The notes under the pieces were generated by a model. It was not told the origin of the DNA. It saw only the letters and a list, made by a program, of their open reading frames with translations, and did not search any database. The position numbers and the translations under genes were made by a program. From positions 89,230,345 to 89,294,344 of the forward strand of contig OY740770.1 in NCBI GenBank assembly GCA_963513935.1: a DNA stretch of 64,000 nt. Reading direction: 5' to 3'. Numbering within the stretch: the first letter of the stretch is position 1; each line of letters starts with the position of its first letter. Positions 23,091-37,368 of this stretch are shown here, piece after piece. Origin of the DNA: Aphrophora alni. Lineage: Eukaryota; Arthropoda; Insecta; Hemiptera; Aphrophoridae.

Positions 23091-24712
23091 AACTGTACAC
23101 AAAAAAAAAGTAAGACAAAAATAAATATAATAAAGAAATGGTGACCTCGGTAAAATTAAAGCAAGACTTCACAATACTAAAAAAAAAAAATAATAAAAAA
23201 ATTTTAAAAAAATTAAAATTTTTTTTTTTCAAAAATTAAAGAACATATATCATTCTACATTCCCCTCTAAATACTGTTCTTCCAAGGAGCTCCCTCAAAC
23301 ACAACTTCGATAACAGACATTACGCAAAAAAGGTTATTAATCCCAATTGATGTAGGTTAGGCAAAACTAAAGTAATCATGTCATACTTTTAGTTTAGAAG
23401 GAATATTGAAGCAAATAAATAATTGAAAGTTTTGTCATGGAATTGTGTTAATTTGTTTAATAATCAGAAATGTAGTAAATTTTCATAAGTCAACATGGAA
23501 ATATTGAATGTGTAATAGATATTAGTGTAGCTTATGGACAATAGTAATTTATGTAATGGTACTAGTTTGTATTCCTATATCTTATATAAAAGAATTTTAG
23601 AAACCTAAATCTACGCCTAACTTTCAAAACCCCAGGAAGTTTTATTTAGTCATGGAGGAGTTATAAGAAAAGTATTTAGTCTAAATAAACACAATAAGAA
23701 TAAGAAAGAGTAAACATTTTGTATTTTGTATTTCTGTAAGCCAAAAGTTAGCCACTGTTCTTTAATAGGAGCTGAGGAGAGTTCTCCCTGTGATTGAGAT
23801 TGTTACTTTCAGTAAATTATTGTAATAGAATTTAATTCAATTACATAAAGTTGTTATTTTTAAAGAATCGTTTGCTTAGTACTTTGTTTATTATAGTCTA
23901 TCATGAATGTAGTACACATACGACTATTTGTAGGTAGAAATTTATCTCAATTGAGATTTATTTTGTCAAAATTGGGGGGAAATATTAAATTTACCTAACA
24001 GTTCAGTCACGATTTTTAACTTGATAATTATTCAATTCTTGTATAAAAACGGATAAACACATTGTATAAATTTTCTCACTCAAACATCCCCAAAACCAAA
24101 AACGAGCCAAAACTAATCATCATCCAAATGTCATTTCGGTAGGTGTCAATCAAAAAGTGTAAATGATCCAAGAATGCTATTATGATAAATAATTATAAAA
24201 TATATTTAGATATTAACCTAAATATATATTCGCTTTTGTAATTAACAAATCTCCAATGTAAATCGTATTGAATTGTAGTGTTTCAAATAATCGTCCCTTC
24301 CAATTCTGGTGTATACCTCCTTTTAACTCCACGTGATTAGCGTTACATAGCAAAGGTTTAGTAGGCTTAGAGCAATAGTGTAAACTTGTTACGCTAATCG
24401 GCGACTCTTTCAGAACAAATGTGTTCCGCAAAACAATATTAACATACGATATCATATGATATTTTGAACCTTACTGAGTCCACCGATAGATAAAGGAGTA
24501 ACTAGTTCAGTAATCATGTATAAGTTTCCTGCTTAGTTAAATTAGTCCAAAATAAACTATATTTTGTTAATAAAAAAAAGTTATAGGCTAGTTATTATAT
24601 TTTTCTTGTGTGGGAATATTTTCCTCGTCATAATCAACATACGTTAGAAGGATGGAAATATATGTTGAAGTAGGTTTCAAGAACCAGGTATAAAAATTAT
24701 AATTAATTAAAT
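23091..24712. other. AT-rich sequence, possible distal part of the gypsy relic
   Basis: No coding frame is supported. The sequence may include eroded env or LTR sequence of the relic, but I find no repeated LTR partner. An 80-codon minus-strand frame at 24213-24455 has no recognisable features. Confidence 0.4.
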
Positions 24713-25042
24713 AGCTGTAGTGCGTCCTATTTTCCCCAATTACGAATGTGTATATTTGGCAAATTTATTAATTTTAATGATATGTTTTTGTGAAAAAACT
24801 TGTGAATCTTGTAGTTTTCTGTTGGAATATTTTCAGAGTAAAGTTTTTTTTTTCTTTCCAAATCTGCCAAATAGGTAGCTGTAGTGCGTCCTCATTTCCC
24901 TAATTACGAATGTGTATATTTGTCGAATTTAATATATTTCATAATATGTTCTTGTGAAAACACTTTTGAATCTTGTAGTTTCCAGTTGGAATATATTCAG
25001 AGCACAGGTATACATATATTTTTCTTTGTAAATCTGCAATTA
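24713..25042 (+). repeat. Tandem duplication, two units of about 165 bp
   Basis: Unit 1 (24713-24877) and unit 2 (24878-25042) both begin AGCTGTAGTGCGTCCT and share TTACGAATGTGTATATTTG and TGAATCTTGTAGTTT at the same spacing. Identity is high but not perfect, so the duplication is not very recent. Confidence 0.85.
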
Positions 25043-25800
25043 AATATAAAGATTATTAACTAAGTATTCATTGTATAATTTGAAATTTCAATTTTAATCA
25101 TTTAATTCTTTCATTTAATATTAAATATTTTTTCCTTCATTTGTTAATACATAATTTGTCATTCAATACATTAAGTTCTTGAAGTAGAAAATGCATAGAA
25201 TATACTAAAACTGTTTTCACCTCCTTACCAATAATTAAACCTATTCAGACAAAAATTGTGCTGAGTCTTAGGCTATATAGCCTCGGAACCCAAATTCACT
25301 AACTAACTAGTAAATATTATTATAAACGTAATACTATATTAGAAACAAATTATTTCCTTCCAAATCTTTCTTTATTTTTGACTAAAATGAAATGTAGAAT
25401 ATATTAAGATTTTTTTTTTATTTTAAGAGTGAACTGCTATTTAAATATATCTTAATATTTATGTTAAATGAGGTCTATTTTAAGAAAAATTTGGGTACTA
25501 ATTTAGCCTTGTTAACAATTTCATATGCACTGCTTATTATAATTAGTGATTTTTCTGAGAAATAAAACTCTTCCGTGTCCAAATACACACGATTCTCCAA
25601 AATAATATTAATAATAAAACCTAATGAAATTGCTTAGTTATATTGTTTAATTAATATAATTCACTTTTACAACAATTGTTCTAATTGTTCTAATTAAATC
25701 ATTAAAAATAAATATTTAATTTAAAAGAAACAACTTAATAAAAATAAAATATAAACTAAATTAGGTTTAAATACATCTTATTGTAATCATAAATATTTAG
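25043..25800. other. AT-rich sequence, no gene seen
   Basis: Nothing beyond low-complexity AT sequence is visible. Confidence 0.6.
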
Positions 25801-25886
<86 letters not shown>

Positions 25887-25897
25887 TAATAATAATT
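25801..25897. repeat. (TAA)n microsatellite
   Basis: About 32 consecutive TAA/AAT units with a single C interruption near the right end are read directly. Confidence 0.95.
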
Positions 25898-25995
25898 TGG
25901 AATAATTTATTTCGTTTACAAAGTTCCTGTCAAAATTTGATTTTACAATAATTATATTCCCTTCACGGAAACCGTGTTTATCTCTTTACAATAAA

Positions 25996-26032
25996 ACACT
26001 AAGGAAACTAATTCTCTTATTTTCCTTAGTGT
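25996..26032. repeat. Perfect 12-bp inverted repeat with 13-base loop
   Basis: ACACTAAGGAAA at 25996-26007 is exactly complementary to TTTCCTTAGTGT at 26021-26032. No U-rich tail or gene is near, so a terminator role is unlikely. It may be a tiny fold-back remnant. Confidence 0.7.
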
Positions 26033-26472
26033 GCACGGGTTGCAGCACAACCATTACTGGTGACATATATATCTCAAATGAAGTGTACCCCTGGGATAAA
26101 TATTGCCGCTTCAAAACACAGTTGTTGAGTGTTTCCATGACAATGACATTTAGTGATACATTTTATCCAAGAAAGTAATCATAATCATATAATTATTAAC
26201 ATTTTTGATTCTGGGAAACACTGTTTTTCACGAATAATATAAAACATAAAATTTTCAAAAAAAACTAGCTTTAAGAATCCAATCTTTGAATATTCAACTT
26301 ACCTTAAAATCTCAAATGAAACTAGATGTAAAACAAATACAACATATACGTCATTTGTCTATTATTTAGGTAAGAAAACATACCATGACTAAGGTAGGGT
26401 AATTATACATAACTAAGAGTAGATTTAGTACAATCATATACTACAATTATATTTTATGTGAAAAATAGACTT

Positions 26473-26538
26473 GGTATCTAACCCACGACCTTTGAATTTA
26501 CGCGCCAATAATCTACCAACTGAGTCTTAGACGCTTCC
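26473..26538 (-). repeat. tRNA-like relic or tRNA-derived SINE head
   Basis: Read on the minus strand, the 66-nt stretch has a box-A-like ACTCAGTTGGTAGA and a box-B-like GTCGTGGGTTAGATACC at tRNA spacing. The middle looks most like a tRNA-Lys anticodon-arm region, but the anticodon is not readable and box B lacks the invariant GTTCGA. It is therefore not an intact tRNA gene. A tRNA-derived SINE or tRNA pseudogene fits best. Confidence 0.5.
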
Positions 26539-28334
26539 CAGTATATATAATCGCTATAACTGTATAGGGATATATTCCGTTTTAAAAATAATTTCACAAT
26601 TATTTAAAGTGTTTGATCATAATGCACATTTAAATAAGTTTTATTGTTTTTGTATGGAATTCTTATTTTAAATTGTGACATTGCTTTGTTATTTTAGTTT
26701 AATTTTATAATTTGATAGAGATTTTAAAATTATTGAATTATATCATAATATTGATTAGTTGTAGAGCCTGAAAATAATTTTAAAATTTATTTATTTGGTA
26801 TTTTAATAATGATAAAATTTTGCAACTTATTTTAATATTTCTCTGCTCCATTCTATTTATTATTGTATTGGTTTCTTATTTAATAGCTTTATTTTATTTT
26901 ATCAATTCTAGTTAAGATTACTATGTTAACATTTATATTTTAAATGTCATAGCAATAAATAAGTAAATAGATATAAAGAGATATCCAGGACGTGCAATCA
27001 TTTTGTTTAGTAAAGCATACATGATATATACATAATTAAAAGGGAAATACATTTTAAAACCATTTTATACGACAAGATTTAAAGAAGATAGAGGCCATCA
27101 AACATGTTGAAACAAATGCATATCTTTTTTCTATATAAACAAATGTAATGGAGTGATATCTCAGTTTCGTAAACCTTGGTTTTGGTTTCCATGACCGAAG
27201 CCTTGACCATCAAATGTAACAAATTTGACTAAAGCTAAAACATTCTCGAGATAAATATAGTTCCTGCGGTGATACGGATTTTGGATTAGATTGTTCGGAA
27301 TAGATTTGATTATTCTACATATCTCATATTATTCATATAGACAAATTTTCTAGTATAATAGCAAATGTAAATATTTCTCAAAACTAATCGTTTTCGAGAA
27401 TTCTAATCTTTGACTGTATCTTTGCAGATAGTCCATAATGTTTTTGTCTAAAGCAGTTTAACCAAAGTTGTTAAAATTTCGTACTTTATTATTTAAGTAC
27501 GTTATATAAATATACATTTCCATCAAATAATGTTGCATGCTGGATGATCTGTTCTCCTTTAGTATTCTTAGACCAGATTTTTTAGACTTACATTTTTTTT
27601 GTTATCAGTGAAAATGAATTCAAAATATTTATCCAATTTTACCAAAATAAAAAATAATAAAAAAATTTAAAACTTAAATAAGTATAAAATGAATTAAACT
27701 AAATATTTTTGTTTCCTCTATATATTGTAACTATTTACGACATAATTGTTTCTTTATTCACAATATCGTCTGTACGGTAATTATAAAAACGCCAATCTGA
27801 AACTGTATGGAATTAAATATTTTGCACAATTTTTCCTCCAGTCAAATATATATGCCAATTATCAAGTTGACTATATTATACAAAAAATAATCGGTTCATA
27901 AATAGTTTTTCTATCCGTTTGAACATTATTAAACTTATATTCGTTTTACATAGTTCTAATACTGACGCCAAAAAGAGTAACATTTTTTATTATAGTAAAT
28001 ATTTGTACACATAGGCCTATAGAACATATAATGTCAAGAATACGTTACTTTATCATACCACTAGATACCTCAGATGTATTTTTTTAAATTAACACATCTT
28101 TATTAATCACTTTAATATTTATTTGATAACATGAGGAAAACTAGCTATGAAGAAAATCCAAGTTTACATATCTATAAGGTGACAATATCTTCTATTGTGT
28201 ACTTCCTGTGGTATTTAAAACATATATATTTAAAGGTAAATTGAAATAAAAAGTATATCTGTTAAAAAAAGTACGTGATACTATATACATTTATTGTAAT
28301 AGTTTTTATTCTTATAATAATTCATAATCAATCA

Positions 28335-28370
<36 letters not shown>

Positions 28371-29113
28371 TAATTTAATCAGGATATTTTTATTAAATTT
28401 AATATTAAGCTTTTTTATTTGTATCCAAAACTCTCATTTGTTGCTAAAACACAATTTATCACCAGGAACTCCAATGAGCCTTCGTTACATGAATCTGTGG
28501 CGGTTTTTTCTCATTATCTCAATTTGTGGACAGTTTTAAAACTAAGTTTTGAAAAATGCGTTTATCCGAGGCAGCTTTGACTGCTTACTGCAAATAAAAG
28601 AGATTTGACTTTTACAAATAAAAGAGAGATGTAAGCCAAATAAAAATGTTTAATACTGAACATACTCAACAATGTTTAATAAATAATAGCTATGCCAATA
28701 TGGATATTCTTTAGGACACAGAGTGACCAGAAAATATAGTTTTGTCTAAAATAAAACGATTATTAATTTATTTAAATCATTATTTTTCACTCTAAATAGG
28801 GCTTTGGGTGTTGAAATGAACTTTATTTAGCAGGAATAAATACGTACAAACAAATTAAATGTATGACATCTCCCAAGGCTTTTAAATTGAGAAATTACAT
28901 TTATATATTAAATTCTTATGGGTATCAATCCTTTGAAAATAACATGCTTTCAACTATATTAAATGCATCACTATATCAAATGTAGTTAGTGACATTTGTA
29001 TAAAATTCAAAAACCAAACTAAAGACAATAAAGATTTCTGCAAAAATGGGGATAATTTAAGTTAAACAGTTTCGTATAAACAGATTTTGATGAAATTCTA
29101 CTACCTACTTCTT

Positions 29114-29150
<37 letters not shown>

Positions 29151-32100
29151 GAAAACAGTTTAATAATTTTAAAACTGCCATGATAGTGTATTTGCAAGGA
29201 AAATTATATTTTCATCAAAGTACTTAGTCAGTCTGTAGGTTTAATGAATTAATTATAAAAGAGTGAATTGTTAGTGTAAATAAGGACCTAATAATTAACC
29301 TGATAATATAAAACCATATGTCGTTTTTCTCATTTTCGAAGTTGAAACTTTCACAATGATCTAAGTATCGACCTATAGCAGCCTTAATAATAACAAATTC
29401 TTGTAGTGTTTTTGAAATTGAATCACAAATAATTTGTTTTAATCGATCTCCAGTGTTTTACAATTTGTAACAAACCACCAATCGATTTCGTAATCAAATT
29501 TTAACACCCTTGGAGTTTGGAAAGTATGTTTTGTGTCCTATTCACTTTTTGTTTTAAATCTCTAAGCTATTATTAAAAAAGTTTTGTTCGGCCTGCTTTT
29601 TCCGTCGATAGTGAGTAAAATTATAGATTTTGAGTTATTTTACAAATTGATGCCATGTTGAAACTTATGTGAAAACACACATCTGCACGTAATTACGAAA
29701 CATCCCTTCCCAAAAAAATTGGAAGTAAAACAGACGTTGAAAAATATAATACAATAATTGAATCTTCCTATATTATATTATAGATATTTGAGTTATTTTA
29801 GTTGTCAGAGTACCTCAGAAAAAAAAAATTCAGAGAAGTGTTCTTAAGAAAATATAGATTTTTATTTATCATGTATTATTACAAATTATTATTGTATGGA
29901 ATTATTCTTCTATAAGAAAATTATGTTTCAAATTAACTATATATTTATTATTGTAATATCTGAGCCAATTAAACATGATAGGTTTATTTTTATTATACAT
30001 AATTACAATATTTTAATTAATAGCACTAGGAAATTAAATTCATTATCTATTAATTTTCTTTTTGTCGATATCATTAGAGAGTATGATATCGAAATCTTAA
30101 AATTAACTAAAATCAGAATATACATTTAGATGTTATGAGATTTGGATATATAAAGAATATAATGCAATCCGTGTTAGTCCAAACATTGGGAATAGAAAAA
30201 AAACCATGTATGAATTAGACGTAGAATTGGGGGGGGGGGGAATGTTTGGTTTTATAATTGCAATTACAGATTGAATGACAGTTTCTTTTATTCCGTTATC
30301 AGATTAATCAAACATTTCGAATAGTAATACATTTTTCAAATATTTGTTTCGGAAAAGATGTGATTTTATACAAACATTTAATTCATAAGAAATGTTCCAT
30401 CTTTTAAAAAAAGCTTAGCTTTACAAAATAATCGAAAATTACTTTTGGAAAAACAAAATTGTCCTAATACTGTCAAATTACTGTCGTTTTGTTAATTACT
30501 AATAGAGACTTCATAACAAACAGTGTGTTATGTATATACATAATGGGAAAATTTTTGTGGTAGAACAATTATAAAATTCCCTCAAAATTGGCAGAATCAA
30601 AAATTACCTTGTTTTCATATTTATATTTTTGTATAAACGACATGGAACATGGGAATATAATGGTAGAGTTGTATTTCATTTACATTTATAACATCATATA
30701 ATTTAAACTTTTTTTTTTTTTTTGTTCCTTTCTCTCACTCTTCTTTATTGGGTACACAAAATGTTGCTTTTAAAGGATGTTAATTTAACTAAAGCAACCC
30801 TGTATTTAGAACACTCTGATTAAGCAATAAACACACACTATAAACTTAAGATGTTTATCATAGAAGGAAAATATGTTACTGCAACATTCTACTCATAAAC
30901 ATATTATTTAAAGTACATAAGTATGTTGTTATGTAAAATACCCTAATCTAAAAGACAATTTTAGAAGTTCAAATAAAGTAATATTAAAATAAAGCGTTCC
31001 TCAATTTCCCCAGATTTATAAAATCAAATATCTTTTTCTGTTTATACGATTTTTCAAACACGTTATAGAACGATCAACTTTGTTTACTGTTTAATATAAT
31101 TATTATATAAAGAGAATTTTAAAATCATAGCCGGGTTCCAAATTATTCATAATAAATTGAAAGTATTATTTTTGTAACAACATTACGTCACTACACACAG
31201 GTAAGTAACAACCGTTTGTATTTCTCATAAATATGGTAATTCGTTAAGTATAACAATACTTAAATAATGTTTTAGAATATTTTAAAATCCCAATTATAAA
31301 ATCATTTAAATAAAAATTATTAACAGTTTAATACAAAAAATAAATATCAATTTAAACATATATCCCAATTATATCAACAAAAATTCATTGGGAATTTAAA
31401 AGTTTCTTTTTCGATAACTTTATTTATACTTAAATCTAAATATTTTTCTTTATAAAGGATATTAGTTTACTTGTAGGAACCCTGATTTTGGAAAACTTTG
31501 AACCGAAAACGATAAAAAAATAAGTTTTTACGAGTTTCTTTACTGAAGGAAAATATTTTAAAGTAACGTGAATGTATTTGAATCACAATGAACTACAAAC
31601 ATTTGTTATGTTTGTGCGTAAGTAAATACACAGAACAACGACAATTGCAGAGATAAAAGTAGAACAAGAAACAAAATTTCCAGGTTTTAAAAACTAAAAC
31701 TGAGTTTTAGTAGATATTGTTTTCCACAAAAGATATATTCAATGATTATCCTAAAATAAATCTGAACATATCATGTGTTATAAAACAAAAAAATTACAAA
31801 TTAAGTATTTGAAAAATGAAACGGTTTTTAAAACAACAACAAACATTAATTTAAATTAAAGATACTCTTGAGTTTTCTGGTAACATTAAGTACTCTGTTT
31901 CTGTAAAAAAAATAAATAAATTTTTTTTAAAAATTAATTAATAAATAAAAAATAAAAAAACTAGTATTGAATAAAAGAGTAATGTACCTTAGGGCACAAA
32001 TATTTCCTGCGATCTACAGGTTAAAGGTGAAATCATTGTTATATGCAAGGTCTGTTCTATTTCGGAGATTGAGGTATTTTAATCTAGATTATTGATTTGC

Positions 32101-32859
32101 ACAAATATTTATAATCATTTATAGTTGTAAAATAGGGAATCAGTCAAATATTTACTTAACTTTGGCTACAATAAAAAAGATTTTAAAAATATTCCTCCTC
32201 TTAGCTATTTAGTAAATATCAAATGTTGCATATGTTTAGTGTCTATTAAATTACCTCATATTATATTTTTTTATTTTTAACCCGTTTTATGATTCAGAAT
32301 TATATGAATTTGTTTGTGTCTATGCTTATATATATTAATCGTGATCAAATTTAATAATCTTTAATTAAATAACAGTTTAAACTGTAAATCGTACAATTAA
32401 TTCTATACAATAGTTGTACCACTTATTAAGGAGTTTTTATTATTATTATTAGTAGTAGTAAAACAGATCATTTCACAAGTTAAATCTCCTTGAAATCCTA
32501 CTTAAACAAATCCCTCTTTAATTCTTTATTGTAAATCATTCTAAGAGTCTGTTATAACATAATGTTTTTGAAATTGAACTTTAAAATTAGCTTTTATTTG
32601 ACAATGGTCGAATAATAGTTAACAAGTTGTAAAACGAAGGCTTTAACAAAATATAACAACATTTGGATTATTTTTCAATTCCACAAATAATAATATAATT
32701 ACAGTATATTCCAGTCAATTTTTCCTTAATGCTGCTACACGTATACACATATTTATAAAAAAAGCAAATAATTGTAATATCGTTGTCAAGTTCCCAAGCT
32801 TATAATATTTCCAGGATATCTTTCAGCTGATATTTGAAATGGTGAATTTTCGCACAGAG
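26539..32859. other. AT-rich sequence, no gene seen
   Basis: No supported frame occurs. Low-complexity landmarks are (AT)n at 28339-28367, a T run of about 30 at 29117-29146 and a G run of about 12 at 30230-30241. The 77-codon frame at 29896-30129 has AT-biased, Ile/Asn-rich composition expected by chance. Confidence 0.55.
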
Positions 32860-33085
32860 ATGCCGCGCACATATCAGGACTTTACAAGCTGTCTATTTAA
32901 TTGGTTTAGTTTGTTTTATCTCACGTACCTTGTTTGTAACGTTATATCCCAGATACAGGGATTGCCATAGTTTGATTTGTAACTGATTTATGGATTTATC
33001 ATTAGTTGTAATGCTTGTAGGGTTGCAGTTGAGATAAATTATGATAAAAAAGCGCTCAACCATTATATTTTGAGTTGTATCTAAA
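32860..33085 (+). repeat. Dispersed repeat family B, copy 2
   Basis: Ordered blocks are shared with 5590-5870 and 34979-35105, including GTCTATTTAATTGGTTTA and CACGTACCTTGTTTGTAAC, with a TTTTGAGTTGT block near 33070. There is no coding potential. Confidence 0.6.
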
Positions 33086-33423
33086 AATAAAAAAATAAAA
33101 ACTTGTTAAACTATATATTTTACCGAAAAGGACAACTTTTCATCAAGTACCTGTGTTATGTTTTATTACAATACAGTTGTAATAATAACATTGTAGAAAA
33201 GGGAAAAAGAAAAACCAACTACGTTTGCCAAAAGACAAATGGAGGAAAATGACAGGTCGACGGTACCTGGCTCACAACTAATACTAACCTTGACCGTAGA
33301 TATTAAAAATTTGTATTAGTCAATTAAGGAGTGTACTTAGGTTGAGTTTGTTTTACATACCTCGGTTTATTTATGGTCCCCTTATATCAATTTATGGAGC
33401 TATGCATACTTGTATTGTTGCCC

Positions 33424-33535
33424 TAGTTATTCCCCTTTGTCTACTATTCCACTTCGAAATCATCAAACACACAATCAGAGTTTATTATATGAAGCATATT
33501 GCACGATAGAGACAATACAACTTCATCTGTACAAT
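33424..33535 (-). repeat. Dispersed repeat family A, copy 2
   Basis: The reverse complement aligns well with 57572-57690, sharing GTGCAATATGC and TCATATAATAAA, and with the copies at 18237 and 55812. It sits 340 bp from a family B copy, so A and B could be parts of one longer element. Confidence 0.65.
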
Positions 33536-33561
33536 ATAATTGAAAATATATAAATTGTTAA

Positions 33562-33563
<2 letters not shown>

Positions 33564-33622
<59 letters not shown>
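33564..33622. repeat. (AT)n microsatellite
   Basis: Pure AT alternation of about 58 bp. Confidence 0.95.
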
Positions 33623-33626
<4 letters not shown>

Positions 33627-34615
33627 AATTTATTTTCTGTGAGACGTATTCCATTAAAAATTAATGGTAGTAATTTTATTGAAATTATAAGGATAATAGA
33701 ATAAACAATTAACCAAATGTGTCAACCGGTTAAATGTTTATGTGAATTTACATAATAAAAGCAGCTATTAGAACTGCCCTTTTAAATTCATACATGAATT
33801 TTGAAATACATATCTAGCGCGTGTGTGCGTACGTGTGTCCTTTTACGGTTGGAAAAAAAACTTTGATATATTTATTTGGCGTAATATGATTATCATTAAA
33901 TGGTAAAGTAATGAATAAAATAATGGTTATAAGTAAAGAAATTAAACGTATATAATATCTTGATAAAATAATATAAAGGTGTTAAGATTTTTAATCCACG
34001 TTTTTGAGGTAGTTGTACAGAATACTCAAACTAACCAAATAATAAAATTCAATACTTCAATATTCAGAAATATTGCAATTAAATACATCAGTCACAAGTA
34101 TTTACAAGTGATAACTTGTATTTATATAATATAACCATTTGTTTGAATTCAGAGAAAATTAGATAAGAGAAGAACATATTTAATGTGTAATAAAATAATC
34201 ATAAAAGGGGTTATTAGCAACGTCAAGTGTTGTTGCACCACGACAAATGAAGGTTTCCTATAAATAAAAAAAAATTAATTTAATATTTAAACAAACTAAC
34301 AAAAGATAGTAAGATATATAATATAAGGTATGAAATTTGAAGTATTTACAGTAATAAATATTCTCTTCCTTTTCTACCGAACAAATTATATGTATTTTTA
34401 AAGGCTTCTTAAGGAACACATCTAACGTTATAATGATTTAACACCTAATAACTTGTTAAATATGTATTGATATTTAAGTGATTTTTACGAGTACCATTTG
34501 ATAACAATATAGATTATTATCATTTACGATCCGTCTTACACTTGATTAATTGTCATACATTTACATTACAAATAATTGTATTTTGAACATATAGGTTTTT
34601 CAATATATTTTCAAT

Positions 34616-34618
<3 letters not shown>
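33623..34618. other. AT-rich sequence, no gene seen
   Basis: Nothing recognisable apart from general AT richness. Confidence 0.6.

Positions 34619-34675
<57 letters not shown>
34619..34675. repeat. (AT)n microsatellite
   Basis: Pure AT alternation of about 56 bp. Confidence 0.95.
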
Positions 34676-34677
<2 letters not shown>

Positions 34678-34978
34678 AATGAAGATGATTCCAGAGAGTC
34701 CAAAACCCCAGATTCCGTTCGTTCAAATTATTGGAAATTTTATTAAAATTCTAATATTAACAATTTTTTAAATATGGTTATAACCCTGTGTTTTACATAA
34801 AATCTCAACATATGTTAACACTTACTAAAAGAAAAGTACATAGTATTACATTGTAAGATACAGTTTTTGCTTGAAAGCAATTGTGAAAACAGAATCAGCT
34901 GTAGATATGAATTTTCACAGCATTAAGTTCTTAGAGGGGTAAAGTTCGACACGAAATTTGAAATGATGATTAGTCTAC

Positions 34979-35105
34979 CAGATGCCACGAACAAAATAAC
35001 GGAATATTACACGATGTCTATTTAACTGGTTTACATTGTCTTATATCACGTACCTTATTTGTAATATAATATCTTGGCGGAAATTCTCTCACTAATAAAT
35101 CTATT
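34979..35105 (+). repeat. Dispersed repeat family B, copy 3
   Basis: It shares CAGATGCCACG, then GTCTATTTAACTGGTTTA and ATCACGTACCTTATTTGTAA, with the copies at 32860 and 5590 in the same order and at similar spacing. Confidence 0.6.
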
Positions 35106-36040
35106 CTCAGACAAATTCTTGTTTGGTAAGGAAATAATTTTAAAATATAAATATTGGGAGCATTAACGTGAATTTTTTTTTCATTCGTAAACATTTAACT
35201 AATTATAGTTATATATATATATATATATATATAACGAATTGTGATATAATTTTTGGTATAACGAATATTAATTTTTGGTATTGACAATTGACAGAAAAGA
35301 AGCAATAAGGATAATGTTTGTTAGTGTAATGACACAAAACAAGCTGAAGATAGACAAATGCATACAGCATCTTACAAAATTTCTTTTTTCTATATTTCAA
35401 ATTTTATTACTCTTATAAATAATTTTTTTTGTGAAGAGTTTTACATTCACCTTGTAATATGTACTAATAAAGTAATATTATTATACAGTTTTTAAACAGT
35501 TTTACTTTCATTGGAATTGTTTACTTTTAATTTTAATTTTTATTTTTTTTTAGATTGTATTTAAGTGTAATTTTGCAAATGGTTAATTTTTATTTTATTT
35601 TACAAAGATAAGATTAATCAAGAACACTATTTTTGTATCGACTAAAGAAACATCATGGTACACTAAATAAACGAATTTGAATAAACTTAACTCTTAATAA
35701 AATTATTAAAATATCATGTATGTTATATTACATGTTTTAAAAGATATAAGAAAAAAGGTATAAAAGCAAATATAAAAGTTACGAAAAAACTTATATTTAA
35801 AAAATGGAAAATTTATAGAAGTTCGATACAAATATATTTCCACAGTACAAATTAAATGTATTTTAACAAATTTAGTTGTAAAGCCAACGGTTGTTTTTGT
35901 TCTTATGATCTCACAATTGAATACCCGGCAGAGCAGTGGATCATTAAGATAATACCCGGACAGAAAAAGATTGTTAGATCATTAGTAATTTACATGGAGG
36001 TTGAGTTAAAAAAAATTGAACTTAGGCAACAAAGGTTCTA
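35106..36040. other. AT-rich sequence, no gene seen
   Basis: A short (AT)n run lies at 35210-35233. No coding frame is supported. The 61-codon frame at 35856-36041 has no recognisable features. Confidence 0.55.
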
Positions 36041-36390
36041 AAACCCAAGACCTTCAATAGTGATTGATCGATATAAATATATGTTGATATAGATAATATT
36101 GTTTTTATTATTATATCGAGATTGTAATAAAACCAAAGATAAAATGTTTAAAATAATTTAAACCAAGACCTTCAAAGTGGTTGATCGATATAAATATATA
36201 TTGATATAGATAATATTGTTTTTATTATTATATTGAAATTGTAATAAATACCAAAGATAAAATGTTAAAAATAATATAAAAAATAATTAAAACCAAGACC
36301 TACATTAGTGTTTTATTGGTATATAGAGATATTGATATAGATAATATTGTTTTTATTAATACATTAAGATTGTAATAAACACCAAAGAGA
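36041..36390 (+). repeat. Tandem repeat, three units of about 100-130 bp
   Basis: Units start at about 36041, 36160 and 36290. Each begins with an AAACC-AAGACCT phrase and shares TTGATATAGATAATATTG and a later CCAAAGA block. The third unit is the most diverged and is cut short. The units differ by small indels, so this is an older minisatellite-like array. Confidence 0.85.

Positions 36391-37368
<978 letters not shown>

Noticed and set aside
22119..23232. Minus-strand frames of 78-100 codons
   Set aside because: Hydrophobic, AT-driven shadows over the decayed plus-strand RNase H and integrase region.
23965..23985. G-rich run resembling a polypurine tract after the decayed gypsy pol
   Set aside because: No LTR pair could be found that would start or end there, so the assignment would be guesswork.
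24713..25042. Possible CRISPR-like or satellite array
   Set aside because: Only two adjacent units without spacers, in a eukaryotic context. It is a plain tandem duplication.
35910..36055. Possible second tRNA-like sequence (GGTCTTGGGTT on the minus strand)
   Set aside because: Only a B-box-like phrase is present, with no A box at the right distance, and it is part of the tandem repeat.
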